From NCBI RefSeq assembly GCF_900109615.1, contig NZ_FOIX01000002.1, positions 310,001-374,000 on the forward strand: a stretch of 64,000 nucleotides of DNA, read 5' to 3'. Made by a program: the position numbers and the translations under genes. The notes beneath the pieces are model-generated. The model was given only the letters and a program-made list of their open reading frames with translations. It searched no databases and was not told the DNA's origin. The stretch comes from Kaistella antarctica (GTDB lineage Bacteria > Bacteroidota > Bacteroidia > Flavobacteriales > Weeksellaceae). Positions 54,037 to 62,630 of this stretch are shown one piece after another (the stretch's first letter is position 1; each line of letters begins with the position of its first letter).

Positions 54037-54612
54037 ATGTCGCAAACATACACTCAAGATCAAACTTTTAATAAACTCAATTTTACACAGCAACCTTTAC
54101 CCAAAGGAGAATACGAAAACTGTTTTTTCACCAATTGCAATTTTGAAGAGACCAACCTTACGGAATACAAATTTGTGAATTGTGATTTTCAGGATTGTAA
54201 CTGGAGTTTAGCGATGCTTCACGGTACGGTTTTGCGGGAAGTTAAGTTTAAAGACTGCAAAATGCTCGGACTTCAATTTGAGAATTGTAATGATTTCGGT
54301 CTTTCCTTCTCGTTTGAAAATTGTCAGTTGAATCACTCTACTTTTTTTCAGATGAACATTAAGAAGACCATATTCAGAAATTGTCAGTTAAGAGAAATTG
54401 ACTTTTCAGAAACCAACTTGACGAACGTTATTTTTGACAATTGTGATCTTGCTCAAGCTATTTTTGTTAACGCTATTTTAGAAAAAGCAGATTTTCGAAC
54501 CGCCTACAATTATTCCATCGATCCAGAAAATAACCGTCTGAAAAAAGCCAAATTCTCCGTTTTGGGAATTTCAGGACTGCTGGACAAGTATGATATTGTA
54601 ATTCAAAATTAA
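54037..54612 (+). CDS. Pentapeptide-repeat protein (McbG/Qnr-like group)
   Basis: A 191-residue protein built mostly of A(D/N)LxX-type pentapeptides (CDFQDCNWSLA, FKDCKML, FRNCQLREIDFSETNLTNVIFDNCDL) that would fold as a right-handed quadrilateral beta-helix. Such proteins can mimic DNA and shield gyrase, and the plasmid Qnr group belongs here, but most chromosomal homologues have untested roles. The length is near Qnr (about 215). The ATG at 54037 fits the TAATTTTG promoter element. Confidence 0.85.
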   Translation: MSQTYTQDQTFNKLNFTQQPLPKGEYENCFFTNCNFEETNLTEYKFVNCDFQDCNWSLAMLHGTVLREVKFKDCKMLGLQFENCNDFGLSFSFENCQLNHSTFFQMNIKKTIFRNCQLREIDFSETNLTNVIFDNCDLAQAIFVNAILEKADFRTAYNYSIDPENNRLKKAKFSVLGISGLLDKYDIVIQN

Positions 54613-54826
54613 GAACTTCAATTTATTTTAAAATTAAACAAGCGTTTAATAAGCTCATTCTCATTTAATTATGCCTTTTGGAGGAAAAACATTCTAAATT
54701 TTCCTATATTTTAAGTTTAAGTAGCACACTAATTGCAACTACCGATTATAGAATTATCAGTTTAAGTTCTGAATATCGATAATTCTGCAATTAACTTTTA
54801 TTATTAACACTAAATTTAAAATTATT

Positions 54827-55243
54827 ATGAAAAAGCAAACGCTATTATTAATCGCCTTTATTTCAGTAATTCTGATGTCATGTTCAGCTAACATGATGGG
54901 CGACAATTCCAAACTGTACAGTAACACTTGGGAATTAGAATATATTACGGGACCAAGAATTACGTTCCAAGGATTATTTCCGGATGATAAACCAGAAATT
55001 AAGTTGGACAAGTCGACCAATATGGTAATGGGTACAACTGGTTGTAACGGTTATAACACCAGCTACACAATGACCGGAAATAAGATTTCCTTCAAGGTTC
55101 CAGTAGCTTCTACCATGAGATATTGTGGCGATGGTGAAGCTGTATTTTTAAAAACAATGCAAGACGTAACCAATTACAGAATGACTGCAGACGGAAAATT
55201 AGAACTTTTGATGAATGACGTTGTAATGATGAGATTCAAATAA
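54827..55243 (+). CDS. META-domain lipoprotein
   Basis: A 138-residue HslJ-like protein with a lipoprotein signal (Cys19 in LMSCS) and a META domain (about 30-137, with WELEYITG, GTTGCNGYNTSY and MTADGKLELLM). META-domain lipoproteins are linked to heat shock or aromatic-drug tolerance in enterobacteria; here the role is unassigned. It is monocistronic. Confidence 0.88.
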   Translation: MKKQTLLLIAFISVILMSCSANMMGDNSKLYSNTWELEYITGPRITFQGLFPDDKPEIKLDKSTNMVMGTTGCNGYNTSYTMTGNKISFKVPVASTMRYCGDGEAVFLKTMQDVTNYRMTADGKLELLMNDVVMMRFK

Positions 55244-55291
55244 GGAATTTCATTCCCAATTCATATTAAATATCTTTTTTCATTAGATATC

Positions 55292-55321
55292 AAAAAGCAG
55301 GATTAATTTCCTGCTTTTTTT
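55292..55321 (+). terminator. Terminator after the META gene
   Basis: AAAAAGCAGGA / TTCCTGCTTTTTT stem with a short loop and a T-run. Confidence 0.92.
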
Positions 55322-55359
55322 GGTTTAAAAAGTAATTTATTTTTTCTCACTAAATAATT

Positions 55360-55375
55360 GTTAGACTAGTCTAAC
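55360..55375. promoter_or_regulatory. Perfect 16-bp palindromic operator
   Basis: GTTAGACTAGTCTAAC, a perfect 8+8 palindrome, lies between a TTG (55358-55360, the -33 position) and TAGTTTTG (55381-55388, the -7 position), 20 bp apart. This is a textbook repressor site for the TonB receptor operon. The TTAG...CTAA form resembles sites of DtxR/MntR-type metal repressors, which is inference. Confidence 0.85.
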
Positions 55376-55380
55376 TTTTG

Positions 55381-55388
55381 TAGTTTTG
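55381..55388 (+). promoter_or_regulatory. -7 element of the TonB receptor operon
   Basis: TAGTTTTG followed by CA, 24 bp before the ATG, with TTG at the right distance upstream. Confidence 0.7.
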
Positions 55389-55412
55389 CAGATGTAACTT
55401 AAAAGTTTATTT

Positions 55413-57698
55413 ATGAGAAAAGGATTTTTATCTTTTGGATGTGTGCTGATGGCGAGTTTTTACTTCGCCCAGAACTCATCGATTACCGGACAAATTACCG
55501 GAGAAGGAATAGCAAAAAATGCTGTTGGTGTTTATTTAGAAGGAACTGATTACTCGACATTTTCAGATAGTTTGGGAGTTTACAGTTTTAATGATCTTCC
55601 AGCAGACCAATACAAAATGAGAGTTAAACTCAGCAATTTTCAGCCATTTTATAAAAATGTGGTTTTGAAAGAAGGTGAAAATCTGTCCATCGATGTCAAC
55701 ATGAAACCTTTTGATAGAGGATCGGATATCGAAGATGTAGTGGTCACTGGAACTTTGAAAGCCGTGCGCCGATCAGAAAGTCCAGTTGCGGTGGAAGTTT
55801 ATTCGCCCGCTTATTTTAAGAAAAATCCAACACCCAACATTTTCGATGCCTTGCAAAATGTCAATGGCGTAAGACCGCAATTGAATTGTAATATTTGTTC
55901 TACGGGAGATATCCATATCAATGGCTTAGAAGGTCCTTACACCATGATTTTAATTGATGGGATGCCGATCGTAAGTTCGCTTGGAACAGTTTATGGAATG
56001 TCTGGAATTCCGAATTCGCTGGTAGAAAGAATTGAAATTGTAAAAGGTCCAGCTTCGTCTCTTTACGGAAGTGAAGCCGTTGGCGGACTGATCAACGTGA
56101 TCACCAAAAACCCACAAAATGCACCCTTGTTTAGCGCTGATCTTTTTTCAACAACTTGGGGCGAATATAATCTAGATGTTGGTTTTAAATTTAACGCGGG
56201 TAAAAAAGCGCAAGTATTGACGGGAATTAACTACTTTAATTATCAAAATAAAATAGATAACAACAACGATAACTTCACCGATGTCACTTTACAAGACCGC
56301 ATTTCCGTTTTTCAAAAGTGGAACTTCAAACGAAAAGAAAATCGTTTATTCACTGTAGCTGCGCGCTATATGTATGAGGACCGTTGGGGTGGTGACGTTC
56401 GTTACAACAAATCCTATCGCGGAGGTGACGAAATCTACGCAGAAAGCATCTATACCAATCGTGCTGAACTTTTCGGAAACTATCAGTTACCTGTAAAGGA
56501 CAAAATGTTTTTTGGATTTTCCTTTGTGAATCACGATCAAGATAGCCGTTATGGAACAACTTCTTATATCGCCAATCAAAAAATAGCTTTTGGTCAACTG
56601 ACTTGGGATAAGAAAATAGGGAACCACGATTTGCTTGCAGGAGCAGCTTTGCGTTACACTTTCTATGATGATAACACTGCTGGAACTTCTACTATTTTAG
56701 GTGAAAATGAACCCGAAAACACTTGGCTTCCAGGAATTTTCGTGCAAGATGAAATCGCTTTAGCTGAAGATCATAAATTGCTTTTAGGATTTAGATATGA
56801 TTATAACAACATCCACGGAAGTATTTTCACACCGCGTTTGGCGTACAAATGGTCTGTAAATAAAAACAACATTTTTAGATTAAATGCGGGCACAGGATTT
56901 AGAGTCGTGAATCTTTTTACTGAAGATCATGCTGCCTTAACTGGAGCTCGGGATATTGTGATTCTAAATGATTTAAAACCGGAACAATCCTACAACGTCA
57001 ACCTTAATTATATTAAAAAAATGTACTTCAGCACGGGTGGTAATATCACTTTGGACGCCAGTGCATTCTACACCTATTTCACCAACAGAATTGTTCCTGA
57101 TTACGAAAGCAATACGTCGCAAATTATTTACGACAACATTGATGGCAATGCGATTAGTAAGGGTTTTAGTTTAAATGCGGACCTTAATTTTGCCAATGGT
57201 TTGAAATTTATTTTGGGTGGAACTTTAATGGAAAATACCATTACCACCAACGGATTTACGGAGCATCAGATTTTGACCGAAAAATTCATGGGAACCTGGG
57301 CGGTATCGTATAAAATCAGACCTTGGAATACCAGTATTGATTACACAGGGAATATATACGGTCCTATGCGTTTGCCGTTATTGGGTGATTTAGATCCCAG
57401 AAAACCATATTCGCCGTGGTGGAGTATTCAGAATATTCAGTTTACTTACGAAGGTTTCAAACAGTTTGAAGTTTATGCTGGCGTGAAAAACATTCTCAAC
57501 TGGACGCCTAATAAAGGGAATCCATTTATTATATCGAGAACAAATGATCCCTTCGATCAGCAAGTTCAATTTGATTCTAACGGACAAGCAATCGCGACGC
57601 CAGATAATCCTTATGCTTTAACTTTCGATCCTAATTATGTGTACGCACCCAATCAAGGAATTCGCGGATTTTTAGGAGTTAGATTTAATATTAAATAG
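55413..57698 (+). CDS. TonB-dependent receptor with Cys pair in plug
   Basis: A 761-residue outer-membrane receptor with a signal peptide (1-19, FYFAQ), carboxypeptidase-regulatory-like domain (about 22-100), plug (about 110-230) and 22-strand barrel, ending in GVRFNIK. The plug has Cys159 and Cys162 in LNCNICSTGDIHINGLEGPY, a recurrent feature of one Bacteroidota subgroup, perhaps for metal binding or a disulfide. It is 3 bp before a thioredoxin-fold gene, with a palindromic operator in its promoter. Import of a metal, metal chelate or similar ligand is inferred from the regulation. Confidence 0.92.
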   Translation: MRKGFLSFGCVLMASFYFAQNSSITGQITGEGIAKNAVGVYLEGTDYSTFSDSLGVYSFNDLPADQYKMRVKLSNFQPFYKNVVLKEGENLSIDVNMKPFDRGSDIEDVVVTGTLKAVRRSESPVAVEVYSPAYFKKNPTPNIFDALQNVNGVRPQLNCNICSTGDIHINGLEGPYTMILIDGMPIVSSLGTVYGMSGIPNSLVERIEIVKGPASSLYGSEAVGGLINVITKNPQNAPLFSADLFSTTWGEYNLDVGFKFNAGKKAQVLTGINYFNYQNKIDNNNDNFTDVTLQDRISVFQKWNFKRKENRLFTVAARYMYEDRWGGDVRYNKSYRGGDEIYAESIYTNRAELFGNYQLPVKDKMFFGFSFVNHDQDSRYGTTSYIANQKIAFGQLTWDKKIGNHDLLAGAALRYTFYDDNTAGTSTILGENEPENTWLPGIFVQDEIALAEDHKLLLGFRYDYNNIHGSIFTPRLAYKWSVNKNNIFRLNAGTGFRVVNLFTEDHAALTGARDIVILNDLKPEQSYNVNLNYIKKMYFSTGGNITLDASAFYTYFTNRIVPDYESNTSQIIYDNIDGNAISKGFSLNADLNFANGLKFILGGTLMENTITTNGFTEHQILTEKFMGTWAVSYKIRPWNTSIDYTGNIYGPMRLPLLGDLDPRKPYSPWWSIQNIQFTYEGFKQFEVYAGVKNILNWTPNKGNPFIISRTNDPFDQQVQFDSNGQAIATPDNPYALTFDPNYVYAPNQGIRGFLGVRFNIK

Positions 57699-57701
57699 AA
57701 A

Positions 57702-58184
57702 ATGAACTCAGCAAATTCGTATCAATCAAGTTTTTTTTTAGTGTTATTACTATGTTCAATGATGGCTTTTTCTCAAACAAAAAGCCATCCTCTTGAATCC
57801 ATAGGACAAATGCAGAAAACTGAAAGGAGGAACTTGGTAGTTTTCCTCCACACCGACTGGTGCAACTACTGTAAAGGCATGGAAAATTCTACGTTCAAGA
57901 ATAAAAATGTTCAAGACCTGCTTACAAACAATTTCTATTTTGCGGAATTGAATGGTGAGGAAAAACAAGATATTAATTTTTCAGGAGCAATTTTTAAATA
58001 CCAGCCGACTGGCGTAAAAACCGGGTTTCATGAACTGGCGGCTTCTTTGGGAAATATCGATGGTCAAGTTTCTTATCCGTCTTTAGTAATATTAAGTCCA
58101 GAAAATGAAATTATTTTTCAATTAAACGGTTTTATGTCTGCTAAAGAAATTATAGAGGTTTTGACTAAAATTAATAAAGGCTAA
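57702..58184 (+). CDS. Thioredoxin-fold protein exported with the TonB receptor
   Basis: A 160-residue periplasmic protein. A signal peptide (about 1-24, MMAFSQ) is followed by a thioredoxin fold with the active-site pair Cys54-x2-Cys57 in HTDWCNYCKGM and a later cis-Pro region (YPSLVIL). It starts 3 bp after the receptor stop, so the genes are co-expressed. A thiol:disulfide role on the receptor's CNIC pair or on a bound ligand is a reasonable inference. Confidence 0.88.
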   Translation: MNSANSYQSSFFLVLLLCSMMAFSQTKSHPLESIGQMQKTERRNLVVFLHTDWCNYCKGMENSTFKNKNVQDLLTNNFYFAELNGEEKQDINFSGAIFKYQPTGVKTGFHELAASLGNIDGQVSYPSLVILSPENEIIFQLNGFMSAKEIIEVLTKINKG

Positions 58185-58260
58185 AGTGAGTTTACTTAAC
58201 ATTAGCTTTAAATTAAGATTACTTTAACTTTCAATTTTTCGTCATTGAAAATATTTTCGC

Positions 58261-58268
58261 TAATTTTG
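58261..58268 (+). promoter_or_regulatory. -7 element of tpx
   Basis: TAATTTTG, exact TAnnTTTG match, 23 bp before the tpx ATG. Confidence 0.55.
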
Positions 58269-58291
58269 AATCAATATAAATAATTGAAATT

Positions 58292-58789
58292 ATGGCAGAT
58301 ATTACATTACACGGCGATTCGGTGCAAACCATCGGTAACTTGCCGGAAGTAGGAAGTACAGTAAAAAACTTTAAATTAGTTAATGTTGATTTAAAAGAAA
58401 AAACAAACGAAGATTTTTCTGGTAAAAAGAAAATCTTTAATATTTTTCCGAGCATTGATACAGGAGTTTGTCAAGCGGCAGCAAGAAAATTTAATGAGAA
58501 AGCTGCAGATTTAGACAACACAGTTGTTATTAATGTTTCTAAAGATTTACCGTTTGCTTTAAACCGTTTCTGTGCGGCAGAAGGTTTAGATCATGTGGTA
58601 AGTTTATCAGATTACCGCGGAACTTTTGGCGATGATTACGGTGTTAAAATTGCCGATTCTCCCATGGCTGGTCTTTTAAGCAGAGCAGTTATTGTAACAG
58701 ATGAATACGGTAAAGTTCTTTATAACGAACAAGTTCCTGAGATTGCGCAAGAACCAAATTACGATAAAGCTTTAGACGCTTTAAAATAA
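58292..58789 (+). CDS. tpx: Thiol peroxidase
   Basis: A 165-residue 2-Cys peroxiredoxin of the Tpx group that reduces hydrogen and organic peroxides using thioredoxin. The peroxidatic Cys60 lies in PSIDTGVCQAA and the resolving Cys94 in NRFCAAEGL. The N-terminus GNLPEVGSTVKNF is typical. No signal peptide is visible, so cytoplasmic. It is monocistronic, with its own promoter and terminator. Confidence 0.97.
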   Translation: MADITLHGDSVQTIGNLPEVGSTVKNFKLVNVDLKEKTNEDFSGKKKIFNIFPSIDTGVCQAAARKFNEKAADLDNTVVINVSKDLPFALNRFCAAEGLDHVVSLSDYRGTFGDDYGVKIADSPMAGLLSRAVIVTDEYGKVLYNEQVPEIAQEPNYDKALDALK

Positions 58790-58809
58790 TGTCTTAAAAA
58801 TATAATTTT

Positions 58810-58847
58810 AACCTTGTCGAAAATTTTAAATTTGACAAGGTTTTTTT
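58810..58847 (+). terminator. Terminator after tpx
   Basis: AACCTTGTC / GACAAGGTT stem with an A/T-rich upper part, followed by a T-run. Confidence 0.9.
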
Positions 58848-58963
58848 AGCTTTAATGCAGAAATTGATCACCGAAAGTTTAATGAAATGAGAATTGAAAT
58901 GGTTAGATTTCCTGTTGAAAAAACTAAATTAAAGTCCTATTACTACTTTTAAATTAAAAATAA

Positions 58964-59377
58964 ATGAGTTTAATCACAATTGAAATTACAATCCTAAAAT
59001 CGGTAACCAAAGTTTGGGAATTTTTTACAGAGCCTGATCACATCACCCAATGGAATTTTGCAAGCGACGAATGGACTTGCTCAAGCGCACAAAATGATTT
59101 GCAAGTTGGAGGCGTTTTTAATTACCGGATGGAAATGAAAGACGACGATTTTGGGTTTGACTATAAAGGAAGCTACGATGAAATTATTCCTCTGCAAAAA
59201 ATTAAGTACCATTTAGACGATGGCAGAAAGGTAGAAGTCTTATTTGAAAAAGTGGATGAAAACACGACGCAGGTGACACAAGCTTTCGAACCAGATCCCC
59301 AGCAACCAGAGTTAATGCAACGAGAAGGTTGGTATTCGATTCTTGATAATTTCCACAAACATGTCGAAAATAATTAG
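58964..59377 (+). CDS. SRPBCC (AHSA1-like) protein A
   Basis: A 137-residue START/Bet-v-1-fold protein (pattern KSVTKVWEFFTEPDHITQWNFASDEW; GWYSILDNFHKHVENN). It is a close paralogue of the gene at 59441, 63 bp downstream. Such small proteins bind hydrophobic ligands, and this form is common as an unassigned AHSA1-like protein. It is the first of a run of four ligand-binding-fold genes. Confidence 0.85.
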   Translation: MSLITIEITILKSVTKVWEFFTEPDHITQWNFASDEWTCSSAQNDLQVGGVFNYRMEMKDDDFGFDYKGSYDEIIPLQKIKYHLDDGRKVEVLFEKVDENTTQVTQAFEPDPQQPELMQREGWYSILDNFHKHVENN

Positions 59378-59440
59378 GTGCTAAATTCTATGCTTTTGAG
59401 GGTTTTAAAAAATTAATCCGTATTTTTAGAAAAAATAATT

Positions 59441-59860
59441 ATGAACATGGAGCCGATAACGATAAACATTACTATTCTGAAACCCATTGAAAAGGTTTGG
59501 GACTATTTCTATAATCCAAAACATATTGTGAAATGGAATTTTACCACGCCTAATTGGCATTGCCCTAAAGCAGAAATCGATTTCAAGGAAGGTGGTTCGT
59601 TTGATTATCGCCTCGAGTATAAAGATAAAAGTTTTGGCTATAATTTTTCTGGTGAAATTGTCGAAATTAGAGATTTAAATCACGTGAAGACGACGCTAAC
59701 TGACGGTAGAAAAGTGGAAGTTTCATTTAATAAGATTGATGAAAGTACCACAGAAGTAGTACAGGTTTTTGAACCAGAACAACAATACAGCCGCGAAATG
59801 CAACGCGTTGGATGGTATGCGATTTTAGACCGTTTTCACAAATATGTAGAGAATAATTAA
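59441..59860 (+). CDS. SRPBCC (AHSA1-like) protein B
   Basis: A 139-residue paralogue of the preceding gene, sharing TILKP.EKVWD.F..P.HI..WNF, LTDGRKVEVSFNKIDE.TTEV.Q.FEPE and GWYAILDRFHKYVENN. ATG codons at 59441 and 59447 are both possible. A tandem duplication is the likely origin. Confidence 0.85.
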   Translation: MNMEPITINITILKPIEKVWDYFYNPKHIVKWNFTTPNWHCPKAEIDFKEGGSFDYRLEYKDKSFGYNFSGEIVEIRDLNHVKTTLTDGRKVEVSFNKIDESTTEVVQVFEPEQQYSREMQRVGWYAILDRFHKYVENN

Positions 59861-59904
59861 TATGTTATAGGTTATTACTTCTTATCTCAGCAAAACACAT
59901 TACG

Positions 59905-60777
59905 ATGAATAATAATATATTTCCGTGTCTTTGGTTTGATAGCAATGGCAAAGAAGCCGCTGATTTTTACTGCGAACTTTTCGGTGGAACAATATCGGCC
60001 GATACGCCAGTTGTTTTGAATATTGAATTGTTTGGCCAGAAATTAATGTTTTTAAACGGCGGCCCGCAGTTTGAAAAAAACGCCTCGGTTTCCTTTACAA
60101 TTCTTTGCGAAACAGAAGAGGAGCTTCAGAAATACTGGACGCAACTCAGCAAAAATGGAAACGTTTTAACAGAACTCAGCGAAGATACGCGGTCAAAAAG
60201 ATACGGCTGGGTTCGGGATCAGTTCGGTGTTACATGGCAACTAAACTTTAGCGGAAATCAAGACGACCAAAAGATAATTCCAACCTTGATGTTTGTTCAT
60301 CAAAACAATGGCAAAGCAAAACAAGCCAGGGAGTTTTATACTTCTATTTTCCCCAATTCATCAATTGGTGGAGTTTTAAATCATAACACTGGAGGCGGAA
60401 ACCAAAATGCAGAAGTTGGTGGAAATTTACAGCGCGCAGATTTTAAGATTGATCATTATTCCATGATTTGCATGGAAAATTCTCACGAATATCAATTCAA
60501 TTTTAATGAAGGAATATCTATGGTCGTGATGACTGATGATCAAAAAGAAACTGACCATTTATGGAATTCTTTAATACAAAATGGCGGGAAACCTTCCATG
60601 TGCGGCTGGCTCAAAGATCAATTCGGCCTCAGTTGGCAAATTGTACCGAAAAGATTGTTAGAATTAATGAACGATTTCGAGCAACCAGATAAAGCTCAGA
60701 ATGTGGTCATAGCCATGTTGAGTATGGAGAAAATTATAATTGCTGATTTAGAGGAAGCTTATAATTCGCCATTATAA
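59905..60777 (+). CDS. Two-domain VOC-family protein (PhnB-like)
   Basis: A 290-residue protein with two tandem glyoxalase/bleomycin-resistance-like halves. Each half ends in a repeated RYGWVRDQFGVTWQL / CGWLKDQFGLSWQI segment. The N-terminal NIFPCLWFDSNGKEAADFYCELFGG is the PhnB/3-demethylubiquinone-methyltransferase-like form. The metal ligands of true glyoxalases cannot be confirmed. Function unknown; it sits in the SRPBCC gene run. Confidence 0.85.
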   Translation: MNNNIFPCLWFDSNGKEAADFYCELFGGTISADTPVVLNIELFGQKLMFLNGGPQFEKNASVSFTILCETEEELQKYWTQLSKNGNVLTELSEDTRSKRYGWVRDQFGVTWQLNFSGNQDDQKIIPTLMFVHQNNGKAKQAREFYTSIFPNSSIGGVLNHNTGGGNQNAEVGGNLQRADFKIDHYSMICMENSHEYQFNFNEGISMVVMTDDQKETDHLWNSLIQNGGKPSMCGWLKDQFGLSWQIVPKRLLELMNDFEQPDKAQNVVIAMLSMEKIIIADLEEAYNSPL

Positions 60778-60830
60778 TGTTTAATCTTGGTTAAGTAGGA
60801 GAGTTAAAATTAATTTAGTAAACTAAAATT

Positions 60831-61271
60831 ATGGAAACTTCAAGTTATGAAATAAGGATCAATGCACCGATCCAAAAAGTGTGGGATCTACTGTGGCATC
60901 CAGAAACTTATTCAATATGGACGCAGTTTTTTGCACCTGGATCCCAAATGAAAACTGATTGGGAAATTGGAGGTAAAACCTATTTTATTGACAAAGCTGG
61001 AGATGGAATGGTTTCCACCATTGAAAGTTTAAATGAGCCCACTGAAGTTGTCTTCAAGCATTTGGGAACGGTAAAAGATGGTGTAGAAGATGTTGAAAGT
61101 AAAGAAGTTAAAGAATGGAGTGGAGCCGAAGAGAAATATTTCCTGCGAGCGATAGATGAAAACACCACAGAAGTTCGGGCGATTACGCACATCGATGGTG
61201 AGCACCAAGAATATATGAATAATGGTTTTAACCAAGGTTTTGCGATGCTCAAAAATCTGGCAGAAAATTAA
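60831..61271 (+). CDS. SRPBCC protein C
   Basis: A 146-residue SRPBCC-fold protein (SSYEIRINAPIQKVWDLLWHPETYSIWTQFFAPGS), diverged from A and B. Its stop overlaps the start of the next gene by one base (TAATG), so it is translationally coupled to the DoxX-like protein. Confidence 0.85.
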   Translation: METSSYEIRINAPIQKVWDLLWHPETYSIWTQFFAPGSQMKTDWEIGGKTYFIDKAGDGMVSTIESLNEPTEVVFKHLGTVKDGVEDVESKEVKEWSGAEEKYFLRAIDENTTEVRAITHIDGEHQEYMNNGFNQGFAMLKNLAEN

Positions 61272-61729
61272 TGAAGCTTCTATCAATCATTGCCATAACA
61301 TTTATTGTATCATTAGTTGCGACGAAATTAATTGAAGGTTTTTGGAATTTTCTATTTTCTGGAAACTTGGCCATGGCCGTCTTTATCATTTTTACAGGTC
61401 TTGCTCATTTCAAATATCAGAGGGGAATGGCAATGATGATTCCTGATTTCTTTCCAGCTAAATTGTTTCTTGTGTACTTAACGGGGATTCTCGAAATAGC
61501 GGCCGGGGTTGGTCTAATGATTCCTGCGCTTCGAGAAATTACCGCCATCTTACTCATTTTATTTTTTGTTATCATATTTTTCGCAAACATTCATTCTTCC
61601 AAGAAAAATATCAACCTATTCAAAGCTGATTTTACGGGACCTGGCTTGGGTTATTTGTATAAAGAACGACTGCCAATGCAGATCATCCTGATTGCTTGGA
61701 CGTGGTTTTTTGGAATTTATTTAGCATGA
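61271..61729 (+). CDS. DoxX-family membrane protein
   Basis: A 152-residue protein with four hydrophobic segments. The pattern GLAHFKYQRGMAMMIPDFFPAKLFLVYLTGILEIAAGVGLMIP is of the DoxX family. Coupled by TAATG to the SRPBCC protein C gene. The role is unknown; DoxX and SRPBCC genes often co-occur in Bacteroidota. Confidence 0.8.
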   Translation: MKLLSIIAITFIVSLVATKLIEGFWNFLFSGNLAMAVFIIFTGLAHFKYQRGMAMMIPDFFPAKLFLVYLTGILEIAAGVGLMIPALREITAILLILFFVIIFFANIHSSKKNINLFKADFTGPGLGYLYKERLPMQIILIAWTWFFGIYLA

Positions 61730-61759
61730 GTTCCAAAGGTTTAAAAACTTTTATTTTCT

Positions 61760-61767
61760 TACTTTTG
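61760..61767 (+). promoter_or_regulatory. -7 element of the J-protein gene
   Basis: TACTTTTG followed by CG, exact TAnnTTTG match, 40 bp before the ATG. Confidence 0.5.
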
Positions 61768-61807
61768 CGGTACAAATTGCGCAGGTGAACCAGGCTTCCA
61801 GATTCGA

Positions 61808-62452
61808 ATGAAAAATTACTATTATTTTCTCGGTGTTAAAGAAAATGCTTCTGAAGAAGACATCAAAAAAGCCTATCGTAAGTTATCTTTAAAGTATCAT
61901 CCCGATAAAAACCCCGATGATGATTTTTTCGAAAGCCGCTTTATGGAAAGCAAGGAAGCCTACGAAATGTTGATTGATGCTGAGAAACGCAGAATCTACG
62001 ACGATAACTTAAGTCATGAACAAAGAAGTTACCGACCCAATCTTCCACCGACCATTAAATCTTTTGCCGTTAATAAAGTTCGGGTGCAGAAAGGGGAAGA
62101 AGTAATCATTACGTGGCAAACTCAAAATGCTGATATCGTAAAAGTTTTGCCGTTTGGTCTGCAGAAAGGATATGGCGAAAAAGTAATCAGAATTACAGAA
62201 TTCAAAGACGGTCAGTTTCAACTGTTACTGCACGTTACCAATTCGCTCTTGAATAAAACGGTGGTAAAGGCCTTAGTGATTACCGAAATTTTTGAAAATA
62301 AAAGTGAGGAGTTTAGAAGTGACGTTGAAAATCTTTTTAAACCAGAAAAACCAACTGTAAATAATCCGGAAGGAATCCCCAGAAGTATACGGATTTTGTT
62401 GTTCCTAACTTTTCTTGCCATTATACTTGCGGCAATATTTCAGAACAGATAA
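61808..62452 (+). CDS. Membrane-anchored J-domain protein
   Basis: A 214-residue protein with an N-terminal J-domain (1-70; HPD motif at His31-Pro32-Asp33 in KYHPDKNP), a central beta-rich domain (about 75-160, with [15 protein letters not shown]), and one C-terminal TM helix (about 194-211) ending at AAIFQNR. The J-domain should face the cytoplasm and call DnaK to the membrane. It lacks the Gly/Phe and zinc-finger parts of DnaJ. Confidence 0.88.
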   Translation: MKNYYYFLGVKENASEEDIKKAYRKLSLKYHPDKNPDDDFFESRFMESKEAYEMLIDAEKRRIYDDNLSHEQRSYRPNLPPTIKSFAVNKVRVQKGEEVIITWQTQNADIVKVLPFGLQKGYGEKVIRITEFKDGQFQLLLHVTNSLLNKTVVKALVITEIFENKSEEFRSDVENLFKPEKPTVNNPEGIPRSIRILLFLTFLAIILAAIFQNR

Positions 62453-62473
62453 TTGGAAATTGTTTAAATTAGT

Positions 62474-62626
62474 TTAAACCATTTTCAGTCGTCCCGGGCA
62501 TTTCTTACATCTTTTTCCTTTCTTGAATTTCTTACAGCAATTCTTTTTAACACAAAAAATATCCTCCTTGATTTCACTAAAAGGCATCAATGGAGAAACT
62601 TTAAAAGGGATAATGTGACCATTCAT
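62474..62626 (-). CDS. 50-residue Cys/Lys-rich small protein
   Basis: A short gene on the minus strand. It starts MNGHIIPFKVSP and its second half is basic and Cys-rich, with Cys25, Cys30, Cys31, Cys40 and Cys43 among about 14 Lys/Arg. It ends CPGRLKMV. A TATATTTG -7 element lies 4 bp before the ATG, as at other genes in the window, which supports it being real. It may bind metal or nucleic acid (the Cys spacing is zinc-knuckle-like), which is inference. No function recognised. Confidence 0.72.
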   Translation of the reverse strand: MNGHIIPFKVSPLMPFSEIKEDIFCVKKNCCKKFKKGKRCKKCPGRLKMV

Positions 62627-62630
62627 GGTG

